Of a stretch of DNA of 64,000 bases, positions 41,817-53,866 are shown one piece after another. Under the pieces are notes generated by a model. It was not told the DNA's origin. It saw nothing but the letters and a program-made list of their open reading frames with translations, and searched no databases. The DNA is taken from NCBI GenBank assembly GCA_958450365.1, contig CAUEEP010000903.1:558001-622000 (forward strand), given 5' to 3'. This DNA is from Mesorhabditis belari. Its lineage: Eukaryota; Nematoda; Chromadorea; Rhabditida; Rhabditidae. The stretch's first letter is position 1; each line of letters starts with the position of its first letter. The position numbers were made by a program, and so were the translations under genes.

Positions 41817-43841
41817 TTATGCCGTTTCAATGACCTTTTGATGGATGAGGACTGAAGTCACGGTGATCGAATTTCTTGTCCTTACCGGCTTTTCTTTCGG
41901 TTTTCGGAGGAAAAGTGCGGTGATTATACTGAAATGAGAAAATTTCTACTACAATAAACATTGTAAGTGTTAAAATGAGCTTAATCTACAGTAAAATGTG
42001 ATTTTGTGCACTAGCCTCAAAACAAGGTTGAAGAGAAAAGCGTGGCTGAAATCACGAACAGACATCAACATATTGGCAACATCCCAGTTGAAAAATAAAT
42101 TCGAAACGTTTCCAACGAAATAGAAACCAATAGTGTAAGTGAAAGTAACCAGAGAACTGATGATCATCTAAAGATCATGATGATCAAGAGAAGTAAAGTC
42201 TTCACCAACTTGTGTCATCAACAACATTTCTGCTCGGCTGGCGGGGCCGCTGTGTTTTAGCTAAAAATGCTTTGAATCAAAAATTGCATTGCCAGTTTTC
42301 TGGTGCAGTTGGCTTGCTTTTGCCTCAATCGTGCCTGTCTATGATCTTGATTGCTTTCCTATTTCAACCTGGCTTCAGCCTGCCTGGTATTGATTCCAAA
42401 GATGTTCTAGCCGGGTTCTAAAAGCCACATCCTGGCCTGGCCTTTGCGCTTGCCTAATCTGGCCTTACTGCAGGCCTTGCAAAGATTCCTGAGTTTCCAG
42501 GAATCTTTGCTTTTGGAACTTGATGAACTTTTGACGGAGATAAGGCCAAAACCAGACCAAAACCATTTCCCGATTCCCCCGAGTACGTATTAAAGCCAGC
42601 TTTTTGATCTCTGCGTTTTTATGGTTTTCTCAACTTTCAATCCTAATTCATCCGTTTGATTGAGTTTTCGGATTTCTTCTAGGAATTGAATTATCGAAGA
42701 TCGGGCTCTAAAATGAGTCAAGGAAATGTACTTCAAAAGTTTCTTTGGTCAAAACTTCTAACAATCGAAAATTGAGTCAAATCGGAACAATTACGCGTAC
42801 TTTCCATCCCACCAAGACAAACCTTTTTCATTTTGCGCCTGATAACAAAATCGAGGGCACAAGTGAGAAAATATGGAGCGTAAACGACGAATGGATCGTA
42901 GAAGTACATCCAGCCATCATAAAGCTGTTCTTGGCAGAGTTCACCCAAATATCCGATCGCAAATCGAAGGGCGTACGGTATGAGAACTTGGAGAGAAGGC
43001 AATCGCATTGAGTATCGGAAATAGGCACCGTCAAAAGCAAGAGCAAAGAAACGACTGAATCGGTGAAATTGTTAACATCAGATGGGTTTCCGTCATTTAA
43101 AGGTAATGTAAAAGTTACAGCTTTCTCAGAGTAAAACTCTAAACCTCACCCATTTACCGTACTCTTTGCTTTCTTTTCCTGCTCTTAAAACTTGCAAAAG
43201 CGTATTGAAGCTGGCTTTGGGGGTGACTACTTTGCGCCAAATTTATGCAAGTTATGCAAGTTGAGGAAAAAACCCAGTTCCGCAAAAAATTTAGGGCAAA
43301 GTAGGCTGTCTGCCTGGCTTTGGTTTCCAATTAGATTGGTGCCAAGCTACTTTCTCTTACAATTAGATCGGTGTCAAGTTCGAATACCATTTCTCTTGTA
43401 AACTAGATCCAATAACCGTAAATAGAATCGAGTAACCGCATGACCAACCTCAACGAGATGCAAAATTGACAATATTGAGACATATCGCTGACACCATAAC
43501 GAATAATATAAAACGAGTTGATTTGTGAAAGCCAAAGAACCATTTTAGAAGGGCAGCTAAAGGTTAGGTTGAGTACTTGATATTGCATAGTAAAATTTAT
43601 TACCTTTGAAAGGACAACTCATGATTTACTTACTGAAACTCTGGCATCACTGAGCAATAGCAAGAAATTGTGACCGTCACTGCATTAAGAAACTTATTAA
43701 AGTTTTCAGCGATTGCAAGTAGTCTGGAAGAAAGAAATCCTTTAAACAAGAGAATCTTTACCTGATGGGAAGTGTTAATTTATCGTTGGTTGCAGCGGAA
43801 TAGATGGCTAAAGGAGTTGTGAAGAGGGAAAGCACCAATGA
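41817..43841 (-). CDS. Serpentine (7TM) chemoreceptor-like gene
   Basis: Hydrophobic exons with nematode splice sites follow in order on the minus strand: 43841-43762 (LVLSLFTTPLAIYSAAT), 43723-43634 (FNKFLNAVTVTISCYCSVMP), 43556-43449 (HKSTRFILFVMVSAICLNIV), 43054-42823 (RFAIGYLGELCQEQLYDGWM, then YDPFVVYAPYFLTCALDFVI), 42167 to about 42010 (LVTFTYTIGFYFVGNVSNLF) and 41928-41817 with a basic cytoplasmic tail (LFLRKPKEKPVRTRNS) ending TAA. The pattern of alternating membrane segments and a short basic tail fits nematode chemosensory GPCRs; the subfamily cannot be assigned. Some introns (42.2-42.8 and 43.1-43.4 kb) may hide degraded or missing exons, so completeness is uncertain. Confidence 0.5.
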
Positions 43842-44254
43842 CTGAAGACTTTAGATCAATTAGAAAAAAAACATTTCCCTTTAAAACTAGCCGTTTTCGA
43901 TCGATTAAGATCGATTAAGAGTTCGCCATTTTTGCAGAATCTCAAAGAAGCCAGGTGGCAATTCAGCCAAAAAGGATTTTCAAAACAAAAATCTTTTCAC
44001 GAAGAAGCATTTCTAGGGTAAAAATCGGCAAAATTTTCAAATTTGAGGTTCATTTTTATTATAAAACCTGTCATTGATCTTGATACTGGTGTGCATCTTG
44101 ATGAAAGCTGGCTGTTAAAACCCAAGCCAACACTAACACTAAACCCAGCAAGGCCTAGTTTTCACAGCTTGGTCGACTCTTCTTTTGAAAGTTATGGACT
44201 GGCTAGACAGAGTCAATTTCTAGAAATGTCTGAAAGCTTTCTTGTCTAAACATG

Positions 44255-44767
44255 TTAGAAGCTGGACAATTTCTCTGTCAAAGACCTTACCACAGCTGTC
44301 GCATTCTCCAGTACTGTCAGAAAATTCTCGACAAAGTTGTGCCGAATACCAATCGGTTTTTTCAGCAAACACCACCCAACTTCCCAGAAAAAGTACATCA
44401 AAAAGGAATAGGTGCCTGAAATTTGTTTTGCTTTGTAATTTTTCAATTTCGACTTACCCATCAAGACAAATCCTATCAACAAAATGAGGATGATATCTTG
44501 AAATTTTTCCCATATCCTTAGCAAGACCATTTCCACAATTGCGGAATGCCTTTTTTTACAATTTCCCGCATTTTTGAGATTGAAAATTTGGTAATTCTCG
44601 CGAGAATTCAATTTTCGTCTCTCACTCGTCTCTGATTGGTCTACTGCTTTGCATTGCGGAAAAAAACTGGTAACTGTGAACTTACGTTTGTCTTGAATCA
44701 AACATCTGAACTTAAACTGCAGCCAAACTCCCTTTTTCGACCGCTTTTTTGACTTGAGCATGATCAT
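44255..44767 (-). CDS. Possible 5' exons of the 7TM gene
   Basis: The minus strand holds IWEKFQDIILILLIGFVLMG ending at a GTAAGT donor (about 44,458), and after a TTTCAG acceptor TYSFLMYFFWEV. Splicing gives two successive membrane segments upstream of the 7TM exons in the right orientation. The long uninterrupted frame across the intron is probably fortuitous. Confidence 0.35.
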   Translation of the reverse strand: MIMLKSKKRSKKGVWLQFKFRCLIQDKRKFTVTSFFPQCKAVDQSETSERRKLNSRENYQIFNLKNAGNCKKRHSAIVEMVLLRIWEKFQDIILILLIGFVLMGKSKLKNYKAKQISGTYSFLMYFFWEVGWCLLKKPIGIRHNFVENFLTVLENATAVVRSLTEKLSSF

Positions 44768-44769
44768 CG

Positions 44770-45720
44770 AACTTTTCTCCCATGATAAACTGTTTCAGGA
44801 ATTGAAAGAAAATGTAATCTGACGTAAGTCAGGAGAGTAAGGCGTATCAGGAAGCAACTTCCAGCCCAGCTCGTCAATCTTTTGTGAGTGACTTTTGCAT
44901 TCTGGGGTTTCGTGCAAAAACTAAATCTTTGATGGATTGAACCCCAATTTCTTGAGTTTCGTTAACTCCCATTATTTGTTTCGAGCGAGGATGACTGATG
45001 CAGATGCATGCCTGGTTCTCTAGGTTTTAGCATTTCCTAATGCACCAATTCTTTCGAATCCCACCATAAACAAAGCATGATCTTCGCGCCGTTGTTGAAT
45101 CGCATAATTCTATTTCAAAGGCCTATGGCGAAGGCAGTATTGGCGAAAGCCAATGTCATCGATGGTTTGAGCGTTTTCGACGTGGAAACGAGAGCCTAGA
45201 AGATGAGCATCACGAAGGACGTCCTCGGAAGCTGGATGAGTCTCAACTTTTGCAAATTATCGGAGAAGATCCCACTTGCACCACTCGGGAGTTGTCGGAA
45301 ATGTTCAATGTTCACCATAGCACCATTGAAGAGCATTTACATTTGATTGGAAAGCAAAACAGATACGGAAAATGGGTCCCACAAGAGCTGACCCTCAATC
45401 CCAAAATTGCCCCTATGAGCACTTGTTCAATTTTGATCCAAAAATCAAAAGCGCATGATTTTTGGAAATCAATTGTTACTTCTGATGAAACGTGGATATT
45501 ATATGATATCGTTAAGCGCAAGCACCAATGGCCATCACCAAGCAAGTCCCGGTTGTCATGTCAAAACCTGGTCTGCATGTAAAGAGGTTGATGTTGTGCG
45601 CATGGTGGAACTCTCGTGGATTGTTTTATTTTGAACTGCTCAAACTGGATAAAAATATCACAGCTGAACTTTACAGTGAGCTGTTAGTTACAAAATACAA
45701 AAGTTACTTTATAGTGAACG
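44770..45720. mobile_element. Two mariner halves in divergent orientation
   Basis: Minus strand 45,085-44,770 encodes mariner catalytic pieces (IMLCLWWDSK, then KIDELGWKLLPDTPYSPDLR). Plus strand 45,090-45,700 encodes the DNA-binding half (CHRWFERFRRGNESLEDEHH, LSEMFNVHHSTIEEHLHLIG) and IVTSDETWILYD before frames break. The halves meet back to back within a few bases, mirroring the arrangement at 38.9-40.2 kb. Confidence 0.75.
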
Positions 45721-45892
45721 AACTTTACACAAATCAGGCAATTTTTAAAAGTCGGAGGTAATTTATCAAGTTTAAGAAGTTGACAGATCGGTTTAGGAGA
45801 TTTTTATATAAAGTAGTTTAAGCCCTAGAATTCGAGGAGTTATTTGATTTGGTAAAAGTTACTCAATTTGGAATAAACCTTTCAAAAAATGT

Positions 45893-46075
45893 CTAATCAT
45901 CACTGCCAATCACTGAAAGAATTGATTCAACCGTCAATTGTAGCACAGCATACGATGAATACGATTGATCGGAGCCGATATCGAGAGCGAAGTAAAAGAA
46001 ACGATTCGAATCGAGTTCTTGAAAATTGGCGTTTGCTTCCAAGACATGTTCAAAGAACGTTCAATTTCACTTCAT
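45893..46075 (-). CDS. Unrecognised C-terminal exon
   Basis: A protein-like minus-strand frame reads LEANANFQELDSNRFFYFAL, then DIGSDQSYSSYAVLQLTVES, ending IGSDD*. Upstream continuation is unclear. No family recognised. Confidence 0.25.
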
Positions 46076-46189
46076 GTCGGTCCAGAATAATTCCTCTTCG
46101 CGATTAGCAACGCCAAGATATCTCCTTCACTTGAATCATTCTCAATCTGTTGAAGCCCCACTTGATCCTTGAAAAAAGCTTTTATCTTC

Positions 46190-46776
46190 ACGATTTGGGA
46201 TTTGGGATTTGGGACCACGGGTCAAGCATTCAGGATTTGGGAACACGGAGACAAGCACCGCCTCAGTGAGTTCTCCAATTCTCTCAACCAGGGTGCAAAG
46301 CACGTTATCGTTCGCTTTGCCCGCTGGCTGGCTCGGAGACCCGTGAAAGTGTGGAGATCGTAGGATCCAAACATACATACAAGTTGTACGTAGCAACAAC
46401 AATATATTTAGATCCACTCGATATTCGTTGTACCCGGACAAACGTCCCGGTGATCAAGTGGGTCACATTCGACCGAGAGCCGAAGGAGGCTCCGGAAAGG
46501 TCCACAACATTTTCTCTCAAGATGGACCGGTCGGTGAAATTATTCTTGACATGCTCATTTTGACATCAGTTGAATCAAGGACTCGGCGCGAGGATGGAAG
46601 CCAGGGTTCGCCAAACACTGAAGGATAAGCCTCAAAACTCGGTTTATGTGAAGGTTGGGAGAAAATCTATCAAGATCAGACTCAAACCATTTAGCATCAT
46701 TTCGACGTGGGTGCCGGAGAAAATCAGTTCCGAGCTTCCGGATTCAAGTGGGTTGACCGATCGAGAGATCAACTAG
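46190..46776 (+). CDS. N2: 5'-truncated nuclease-like gene with intact 3' half
   Basis: The end of exon 5 (to 46265), then 46292-46342, 46394-46529 and 46570-46776, are in the same phases as N1. The core is RPGDQVGHIRPRAEGGSGKV, HNIFSQDGP, LNQGLGARMEARVRQTL, VYVKVGRKSIKIRLKPFSII, ending GLTDREIN*. Lys replaces the N1 stop, and the motif matches NS-type endonucleases better than N1 (NQG at the metal-site Asn). Upstream exons are missing and replaced by a GGGATTTGGGATTTGGGA micro-repeat at 46,186. It is tail-to-tail with CTL-F. Confidence 0.6.
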
Positions 46777-47767
46777 TGGAAATGCGTTCTTGACCAACTC
46801 ATTTAGATATCAAATAGAATCGCACAAACACGGCGAGCACAGCGTCGATTCGGGATACTTCAAGAATGGCGACTTCTAAAGAAAGTGATTCATGATCATT
46901 GTTTGAAAGCATCCCTCTTCATTACGAACATTTAATAACCGCCCACAATAATAAAGTTTTCATTCAAGCTCACACGGATTTCTTTGTGATCTCCATCAAA
47001 ACTTTGCTCTGTTTTGTTCCTAATCTTTAGGCACTTGAGCTAATCTGCAAAAAGATAACAAATTGATCGCCTCTCGATCGAACCACAGAACGCCGAGCTT
47101 TCGATCTATGGCGTTATTCTAGTTAATTGGGACTAATAAGAAACTCCTTTGATTGAAAAGAGATCTTTGTTAAAATCAATTAGTCAGGTTTGTCTGTGAA
47201 TGGAACAGAGTTGTTGAAAGAGTATAATCTACAATATCACTAATATGTACATAGCTAAATGATTTCATCGACCCAATTTCGTCTGAAAATGGGATTTCAT
47301 TCGCTTTTGACTATGAAGACTTATACAGCTCAATTATAACTACAATACATACATACATTCTCTACTTGCTTAATCGTTAAGATTAGCCAAAACGAGATCA
47401 AAATCTCCGCCCGCGGAACCAAAAAAGCATAAATCGAATTTTTGAGAACTTTAAGAACAAAAATCAAAGGCAAATCGACGAGTTGAGGGACGAGAAGAGC
47501 GACCTTCACGAAGAATTGTCAGTTTCCTCATGCTGATGTTCATTGATGTTCAACACGTTTATCTAATAGTCTATTCAGGAGCGACCAGAGAGCAAACTAC
47601 TTGCAGCTTCAGGCGGAATTCTGGGTTTTTGGGAAAACTTTATATGAGATTTTGAAGAAACAATTCAGAAATAAAGAAAAAGATAATGTGCAGTTGTGTG
47701 TTTTCAGAAGATTGAATAAAATGGGATTTATTCGTTTTTGTCCAAAGAAAAGAACACAAGACATTTA
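46777..47767. repeat. Lectin/nuclease unit spacer
   Basis: Blocks shared with 9.0-10.0 kb and 11.95-12.8 kb in the same order: CGAATCGCACAAACACGG-like block, AATAATAAAG poly(A)-like site for the plus-strand nuclease, the CGAGCTTTCGATCTATGGCG block, GATTAGCCAAAA, then the lectin 3' flank. No separate gene. Confidence 0.6.
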
Positions 47768-50700
47768 TCAGAATTGAGAGTTCCTTTTGCAGATAAAACG
47801 AGCCTGAGGAGTAGGAGAATATCCCATCCATTTCCCCTCGAGGCTCCGAAGCTGAAATAAGTTCATTTCTGATGGAAATCCCTTGGTGAAACACTCTACG
47901 TTATTTCACAAAAAAAACTCCTAAGATTGTTTTGATGTTTTGATCAATTTTAATTATGCATTGGAAATTGGTATCAATATTGATGATTTCAAAATGAAAC
48001 CCTCACCAAAGCGTGGGTGTTCGAATCCGGCTCTCCCACCATCCAGTTCGTGAAATCCACCAAACTTCCATCCGTCCATTCAAAAGCATTTCCGTTGATC
48101 GGATTTCTCTGGATAAAGAAATTTTTATGTTTAGACATTGATATTTCGATCCGATTTTCTTTTTCCTATTGAAATTATGCTAGTTTCTCATTTGAAACCA
48201 TTATTTCTATCAAAGAACTATCAGTCACACCAATCATTCTTTCACAAAGAGTGACCGAAAATGACTGGAAGAATCTGAAAAAATGAAAGAATTACTTTTT
48301 ATATATGTTACGTCCGATTTAGATTTTCGTCCGATTTAGACTCAATCTAAATCAGACGTCCGATTTAGATTTTGAGTCTAAATCGGACGTCTGATTTAGA
48401 CTCAGTTGTTGTTTTATGTTTTACAGAAGTTTTCAGAATTTTTTTATCGGTTGTGAATTGCAAACAAGTTTATTTTTAGAACAAACAACAAAAGATGCAA
48501 AAACAACAAAATTGAACAATACATAATCAACTTAAATTAGACTGCAACAACTGCAATTTTTTGTACAATGTTTCAAAAACGAACTTTGATATCCCGTAGT
48601 AAATCCTAAGATGTTGCCACATCAATCCAATGCGTGCTCGACACAACAAATGAGTCAGGTACACACGATGGAGAAAGCGATGAGCACGAGGAAAAGTGAT
48701 AAGCGAGTTGCTCGGCACAACATTAGATTCAGGTATACTTTATTGCTTTGTTATTGTTAATAGATTTGTTAATTACATGGTACTTGGTTTTTTCTTTAAG
48801 TTAGGTTCTTAAATAGCATACTTGGTAAAAGTTGTATATTGCCAGGAACGAGCGCTATGTTTGATGCGAAATTCCAGCACTATCTAGCTGAGAAGAAAAT
48901 AAAAAAACATCAAAAAAAGCATTAAGCATCAAAAAGCATCAAAAAGCATCAAAAAACATGGAAACCAAGAAGAGGTGAAAGCGACCGATGGAGTAAACCG
49001 TCACCACGAAGCAAATCTGTTGAAGAGATATATCGTATCGATTGAGAGTGAAAAATCATTTCTATATCATGAAGGTGAACAAACAGCAAAGCGCAAAACA
49101 GAAGTGAAGCCACGTTGTCTATCAAGAAGAACTTTATGAAATCCTTCAGCAAACACACCGAAACCTCGGTCATGCTGGCATTGGATTGATGTGGCAACAT
49201 CTTAGGATTTACTACGGGATATCAAAGTTCGTTTTTGAAACATTGTACAAAAAATTGCAGTTGTTGCAGTCTAATTTAAGTTGATTATGTATTGTTCAAT
49301 TTTGTTGTTTTTGCATCTTTTGTTGTTTGTTCTAAAAATAAACTTGTTTGCAATTCACAACCGATAAAAAAATTCTGAAAACTTCTGTAAAACATAAAAC
49401 AACAACTGAGTCTAAATCGGACGTCTGATTTAGATTGAGTCTAAATCGGACGTCCGATTTAGATTGAGTCTAAATCGGACGAAAATCTAAATTGGACGTA
49501 ACATATATTTATTTATGTCTTTCAATAAGAAAAATTCAACCTTTATTCCGATCCGGAACCCCCAAACCGAAATAACATTTTTCGCTGAAATAAATATCGG
49601 TTGTTTTTGGTTTATAAAGCATAAATTTCTACGAAAATCATGAATTCTCAGAATTGAATCATTTCGATTTTTTACCGAGTTCCTGAACAAAATCGTTCTC
49701 TTCCTGACTGTGAATGGAGACTAAATGGCCCTTTTGACTCGCACAATATGCCTCGGCCTCATCAAATGAAGTTCTTTGATCGCTAACCTTGAGATGAAGA
49801 TAATCCCGGTTCACAATATCCACCAAACCTTGTACCAAGAAGCGGTTTTTGCCAAATACGACCATCCATCCCGATACATATCCAAGAGGCTCATGGTTCG
49901 ATTTCTGAATTTCTTCGGAAAACATTAGTCCAGGTCCTTTAGACAAATACTCAATCTATTTCCTTAAAAAAACGCATAAATCTGCCCGCGACTTGATGAC
50001 TTCGGTCGTTTTGTTTTCCCATTCAAATTCTCTAGAGAGGATTGAGTGAAATGGGTGTTTTGGAAGTCAAAAAACTGTTTTCTCAAGTCGCAGTCGATAA
50101 GAGATACCAAATAAACTCACATTTGGGTTTCGAGGTCAGAGTTCTTGCTCTGCAAAGCGTTGATTTTCCCTTCGAGCTCTACCATCTTGGCTTTTCCGTC
50201 TCTTGCTTCCGTATTTTGAGTTCTTCTGAAAAAAGTTCGGATTTTTACTATATATTGAGCTTGTCAAATAGAAAATTACAAAATTAGTACAATTGTGCTT
50301 CGAGATCGTCGTTCTTCCTTTTCGTCTCGGCGATTTTCCCCATTAAATTCGCCTCGATTTGAGCCATTTTTGTTGTCAATCGACTCATCTTGATGTCTTT
50401 GTCCTTCGTTTCGTTCCGCTCTTTTGCGCTGAATACTCAAATTACTCACTACTCAAAATCCAAAGAGATGAGCTTGAATTCTTCAAGATTTTTGATTTCA
50501 CCCACATTTCCGTCTCGAGTCCGCTGATTTTTCCTCGGGCCTCGACGAGTTCTTGTTGGGTTTCATTCCTGAAAAGTCTTGTCATTGAGACACTCAAACC
50601 TATTTATTGTTTATTCTCTCAATTTCGCTCTTCTCTCAAAAAACCCACAGATTTCTTTGACAAGGTCTCAAGAGAACGGTGTCCGGACAATCCTTTTTAC

Positions 50701-50927
50701 AGCTAAAATCTAAGATCATCGAAAAATCTCTTTCTGACCAACTTCAAAGTACGACGATCACGAATCTCATCTCGATCATTCGGAGATCTGAATGGTTGAC
50801 AACATAGCTATTTGAAGGGAAAAGAATACGTGGATGGATCCACTTGATCGGTTTGTTGAATGGACGATGAAATTTGATGGAAAAGGAGGAGAATCGTGAT
50901 GAATAGACCGACGGCCATCACACCCAT
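47768..50927 (-). CDS. CTL-F: type II coiled-coil C-type lectin with EPD motif
   Basis: Minus-strand exons 50927-50830 (anchor), [50787-50701], 50568-50506, 50428-50291, 50225-50121, 49904-49829, 49787-49676, 49584-49541, 48108-48007 and 47851-47768. The bracketed exon has an in-frame TAG (50705-50703) but is phase 2-2; without it the frame is 273 residues. The fourth listed exon is 63 nt shorter than in A and B, in frame. The CTLD includes [65 protein letters not shown] and ARFICKRNSQF*. EPD in the EPN position is the closest to a carbohydrate-binding motif in the family. A 1.2-kb transposon sits in the penultimate-but-one intron. Confidence 0.6.
48307..49502. mobile_element. 1.2-kb element with ~325-bp terminal inverted repeats
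   Basis: It starts GTTACGTCCGATTTAGATT and ends in its inverse. Arms of about 325 bp are nearly identical. The outer 100 bp of each arm carry iterated TCTAAATCGGACG-type motifs in both orientations. Compared with the empty site in CTL-A (8,460-8,490, inverted), the flanks ATATAT/ATATAT fit a target duplication of up to 6 bp in an AT repeat, so its exact length is ambiguous. The core (48,636-49,177) has a 10-bp tandem (AAAAAGCATC) and a short mariner-like scrap (HYLAEKKIKKH). The right side encodes an integrase-like zinc-finger remnant, listed separately. Confidence 0.75.
49107..49281 (+). pseudogene. Integrase H2C2-like remnant inside the long-TIR element
   Basis: One frame reads YQEELYEILQQTHRNLGHAG, then IGLMWQHLRIYYGISK and continues into the terminal repeat to a TGA. 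The spacing L-x-x-x-H-x-x-x-G-H-x-G followed by I-x-x-x-Y resembles the H2C2 domain N-terminal to retroviral-type and Ginger-type integrases, but the two Cys are lost. The catalytic domain is absent. Confidence 0.4.
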
Positions 50928-51242
50928 TCCGCTGAATTGGTTGATTAGTTCTGAATTCGGGGAAATGGGAAAAACGAATGGAGGGACGATCCGATAAACA
51001 ATTGTTTTTTTACGGAAAAGAGCTTTTGAGAATTCTGAAATTGTTTAGGAAAGCGATTGACTCATTAAGCTGTTGAAAGAATCGCTTAGAATAGAAAAAA
51101 AAGTAGCATTTCGGGAAAAAGAAAGCCGTCAGTTCGTGTGAAGTTGGTGAGTGAGAAAACGCGGAGTTATCAGGAGACTACTTTCGGGGAAGGTCAACTG
51201 AACCGACCGTTCCCATCCAATCGCCACAATTGTTCCTCATTC

Positions 51243-52540
51243 CCCGCGGGGGAAGCTATCTATCTCCCCCCGGCGTAAACAATTTTTCCTAGAGCCTTTT
51301 TGACTTCTCCAGCTTCAAAATTCAAAACTCCTCGCGGTGTCATCATTGTTGATTGTTGTTTTGGTTGTTCTATGTTTTTTAAGTTGTTTTGTGTTAAAGC
51401 AGAACAAAAAGCATAACTAAACAAAGCTTCTCTAAAAGGGGGACTGCTCAAGGCATTAAAATCTAGAAAAAGAAAAAAGACAATTAGCTACCAGACTCGA
51501 ACCAGAGATCCCCGCCTTGCCTCCCGGAAGCAGCATCATGACCAGGAAATTTATCGAGGGCACTGAGACTGAGAAGCAATGAATGAGAAATTTGGAGAGA
51601 TTTTGAACTTGAGTGATGTTAATTCGGATGATGAGTGGCTTTCTCAGATCAAATTTCGTCGAACTCGAGACAAAGAAAGAATATCACAAGAATCTTGAGA
51701 CACCAAGGCATCAGGATGATGAGGTTGGTTGTAGAATCTCTGGAATCTTCCTTTCCCTCCTCGATGTCTTCAGAGCATCTCTTCTTTTTCCAAGTCTCCC
51801 GAAATGCCCGAAATGACTGAAGAATTGCCTGAAAAGAGTGTCAAACGCATAGAAGAACCGGCCATCTTGTTGCAGAAAATCGCCCAGCTCGAAGCCGATT
51901 TGTGGTTTTTCACCAAATATTTGCTTCTATCAAAAAAAGTCTTTAATTTAATTTTGGATTTTCTCGAAGAACAAGTGAAAATTGAAGGAAAAGGCTACGA
52001 AATAAGCAGAATTGATGAGAAAAGACAAAATCAAAGAAGAAATTTGTTTTCAAGCAAAATACGAAAAATAAAGGGAAGGAAGGGAAATGCCCGATTCGTT
52101 TAGTCATGATTTGTCAACCAAATACAATCAAGATTCATTTTAGCGAAAACTGCTACAAAACAACAATGATTTGGGGTAAGAAATAGAATGAGAACACCCG
52201 GGTTTCTTCCATAATTTACCTATATTCAGACTACCATGATTAGAGAACTTTTATTAGTGGCTCTTCCCCACAGTATTGCCACTTTCCGTCATTTTCGAAA
52301 TAGCAGACTCTTTGTGAAAAGTAATTCGTTTGACTGATAGTTCTTTGATAGAACGTAAAGTCGACTTTCGTTGATCTCTATTATGAAGGTCTTTATTTTT
52401 TTCATTTTTCAAGCAAATTCTTGAACGCTTTGGTGACATTTTCTCATTTGGTTTGTCATTATTGGTTATTTGTCATTGGTGGTGATTATTCCTACCTATC
52501 CGCGTCCTTTTATCTGCAAAAAAAAGCCCTCAATTCTGAT
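51243..52540 (+). pseudogene. Head-to-head partner of CTL-F, best preserved copy
   Basis: Downstream of the GC-rich hairpin the plus strand has a hydrophobic exon (partly deleted), an acidic segment that is open here (MNEKFGEILNLSDVNSDDEW, then LSQIKFRRTRDKE) and a coiled-coil exon, 51,804-51,901, PEMTEELPEKSVKRIEEPAI, then LLQKIAQLEADL at a GTGG donor. A lectin-type AKT exon relic lies at about 52,143 and a last-exon relic (YPRPFICKKK) at about 52,498-52,530. Most CTLD exons are gone. A and B versions have stops where this copy is open. Confidence 0.5.
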
Positions 52541-52889
52541 AAATGTCTTATGTTCATTTCTGTGGACAAAAGCCAATAAACCCCATTTTATTCAATCTTC
52601 TGAAAACATACAACTGCGCATTATCTTTTTCTTTATTTCTGAATTGTTATTGACTTCAGCAAAAGTTTATTCCACAATCTGTTAGAAAAACATTGCACAA
52701 GTTCACTACCATTTTCCCTGATTCGTCAAAGCGGTCGCCTCAGCCTCCTCTCTATCGTCTCTGGTGATTCGTTTCCTGAAAATTTCAATGATATTTCTAT
52801 TTTATTCTCGCATGAAGCAAGTTTCTATGCAAATCTAGAAACTATTCAAAACCGAAGGAGAAATGTTTTATTAACTATTAGATCAAGGG

Positions 52890-53545
52890 AAGAATAATGC
52901 GCGTTTTTTGGGTGTAACAATAGATTGCATTCTACAAGAAATAGCAACTATCAATCAGCAAAGTATTCTCCATTTTGACTTCTTCCCATCTTCGACGCAG
53001 GTCCGTGATTCCATTTGTGAAAATGTGTGTGGGGTTTTGTGCAAAATCGAATCTTGGATGGATTGAGACCCAATTTCTTTAAAGCACCGTTAACTCTAGC
53101 CAATTCTTTTCAACAGAGATCCGCATCAATGTCTTCTCCTGGATTAGCTAACTCATAGTGCACCAAGCCTTTGCAGTTCCACCAGCAATAGAGCATTTCT
53201 TTCTTTCGATGAATATCAGGTTTGGGAGTGGCTTAAGGGGTTTATTCAATAGGTTCTTCCTTTTAACATTCTCGTAATTAATCCAAGTTTCATCAGATGA
53301 CAAGTTCGAATCCCAAAAACCAGCAGCTTTACATTCATGAAGCAAAAAAAACTGATATTGACACGAGTTATTTTTTTGTCTTAAGTCAGTGCGGGAACCA
53401 TTTTGCGCAGCAAATTTTTTCCCCGGGTTGGTGCAAATGGCTGTCAATTGTCTTCTGATCAACATCAAACATTTTTGCCTGCTCGCGAGTTGTGAGTGTT
53501 GGGTTGAAGTCAATTTCAATTCCCCAAGGCGAAACTCAAAAAGTG
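52890..53545 (-). mobile_element. Degraded mariner
   Basis: The minus strand shows LTSTQHSQLASRQKCLMLIR (helix-turn-helix), NLSSDETWINYENVKRKN (first Asp), GGTAKAWCTM and LRRRWEEVKMENTLLID-like pieces near 52,990, ending at a GATCTAATAG terminus at 52,890. Second and third catalytic blocks are missing or scrambled. Confidence 0.75.
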
Positions 53546-53866
53546 CATTATTTTTTCCTCAATCTATTAGGTTGGAAAAAAGTTCGTAGAAAAAGTTTGC
53601 ACGGTGATATCTGAAAAAACAAGCCATGAATTCTTCCCAGATTTTTTGATAAACTTGACTGTATTTCAAAAAGTTTTTGAGCAAAAAAATTAGAGTGAGT
53701 TTCAGGTAAAAAAATAAGAGATTTCTTCAGCTGAAGTGACTTGGTCACTTTTTTGAGTGATCAGCCTTTAGACAAGTTTTTAATGGGTTAATGAATAGGC
53801 AATCGGTCCATTCAAAACCTAAAATCAAGTACTTAAAATAGGGAAAATTTGTGATAAAGTCAAATT

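Noticed and set aside
44255..44767. A single uninterrupted 170-codon gene.
   Set aside because: Good internal splice sites (GTAAGT...TTTCAG) suggest two exons of a spliced gene, and the N-terminal part overlaps mariner debris.
46392..46563. An alternative frame YLDPLDIRCTRTNVPVIKWV through the nuclease core.
   Set aside because: It does not match splice phases of the adjoining exons, whereas the GDQVGHIRPRAEGG frame does and shows the family motif.
48900..48960. CRISPR-like short repeats (AAAAAGCATC).
   Set aside because: They are a 10-bp AT-rich tandem without spacers inside a eukaryotic transposon.
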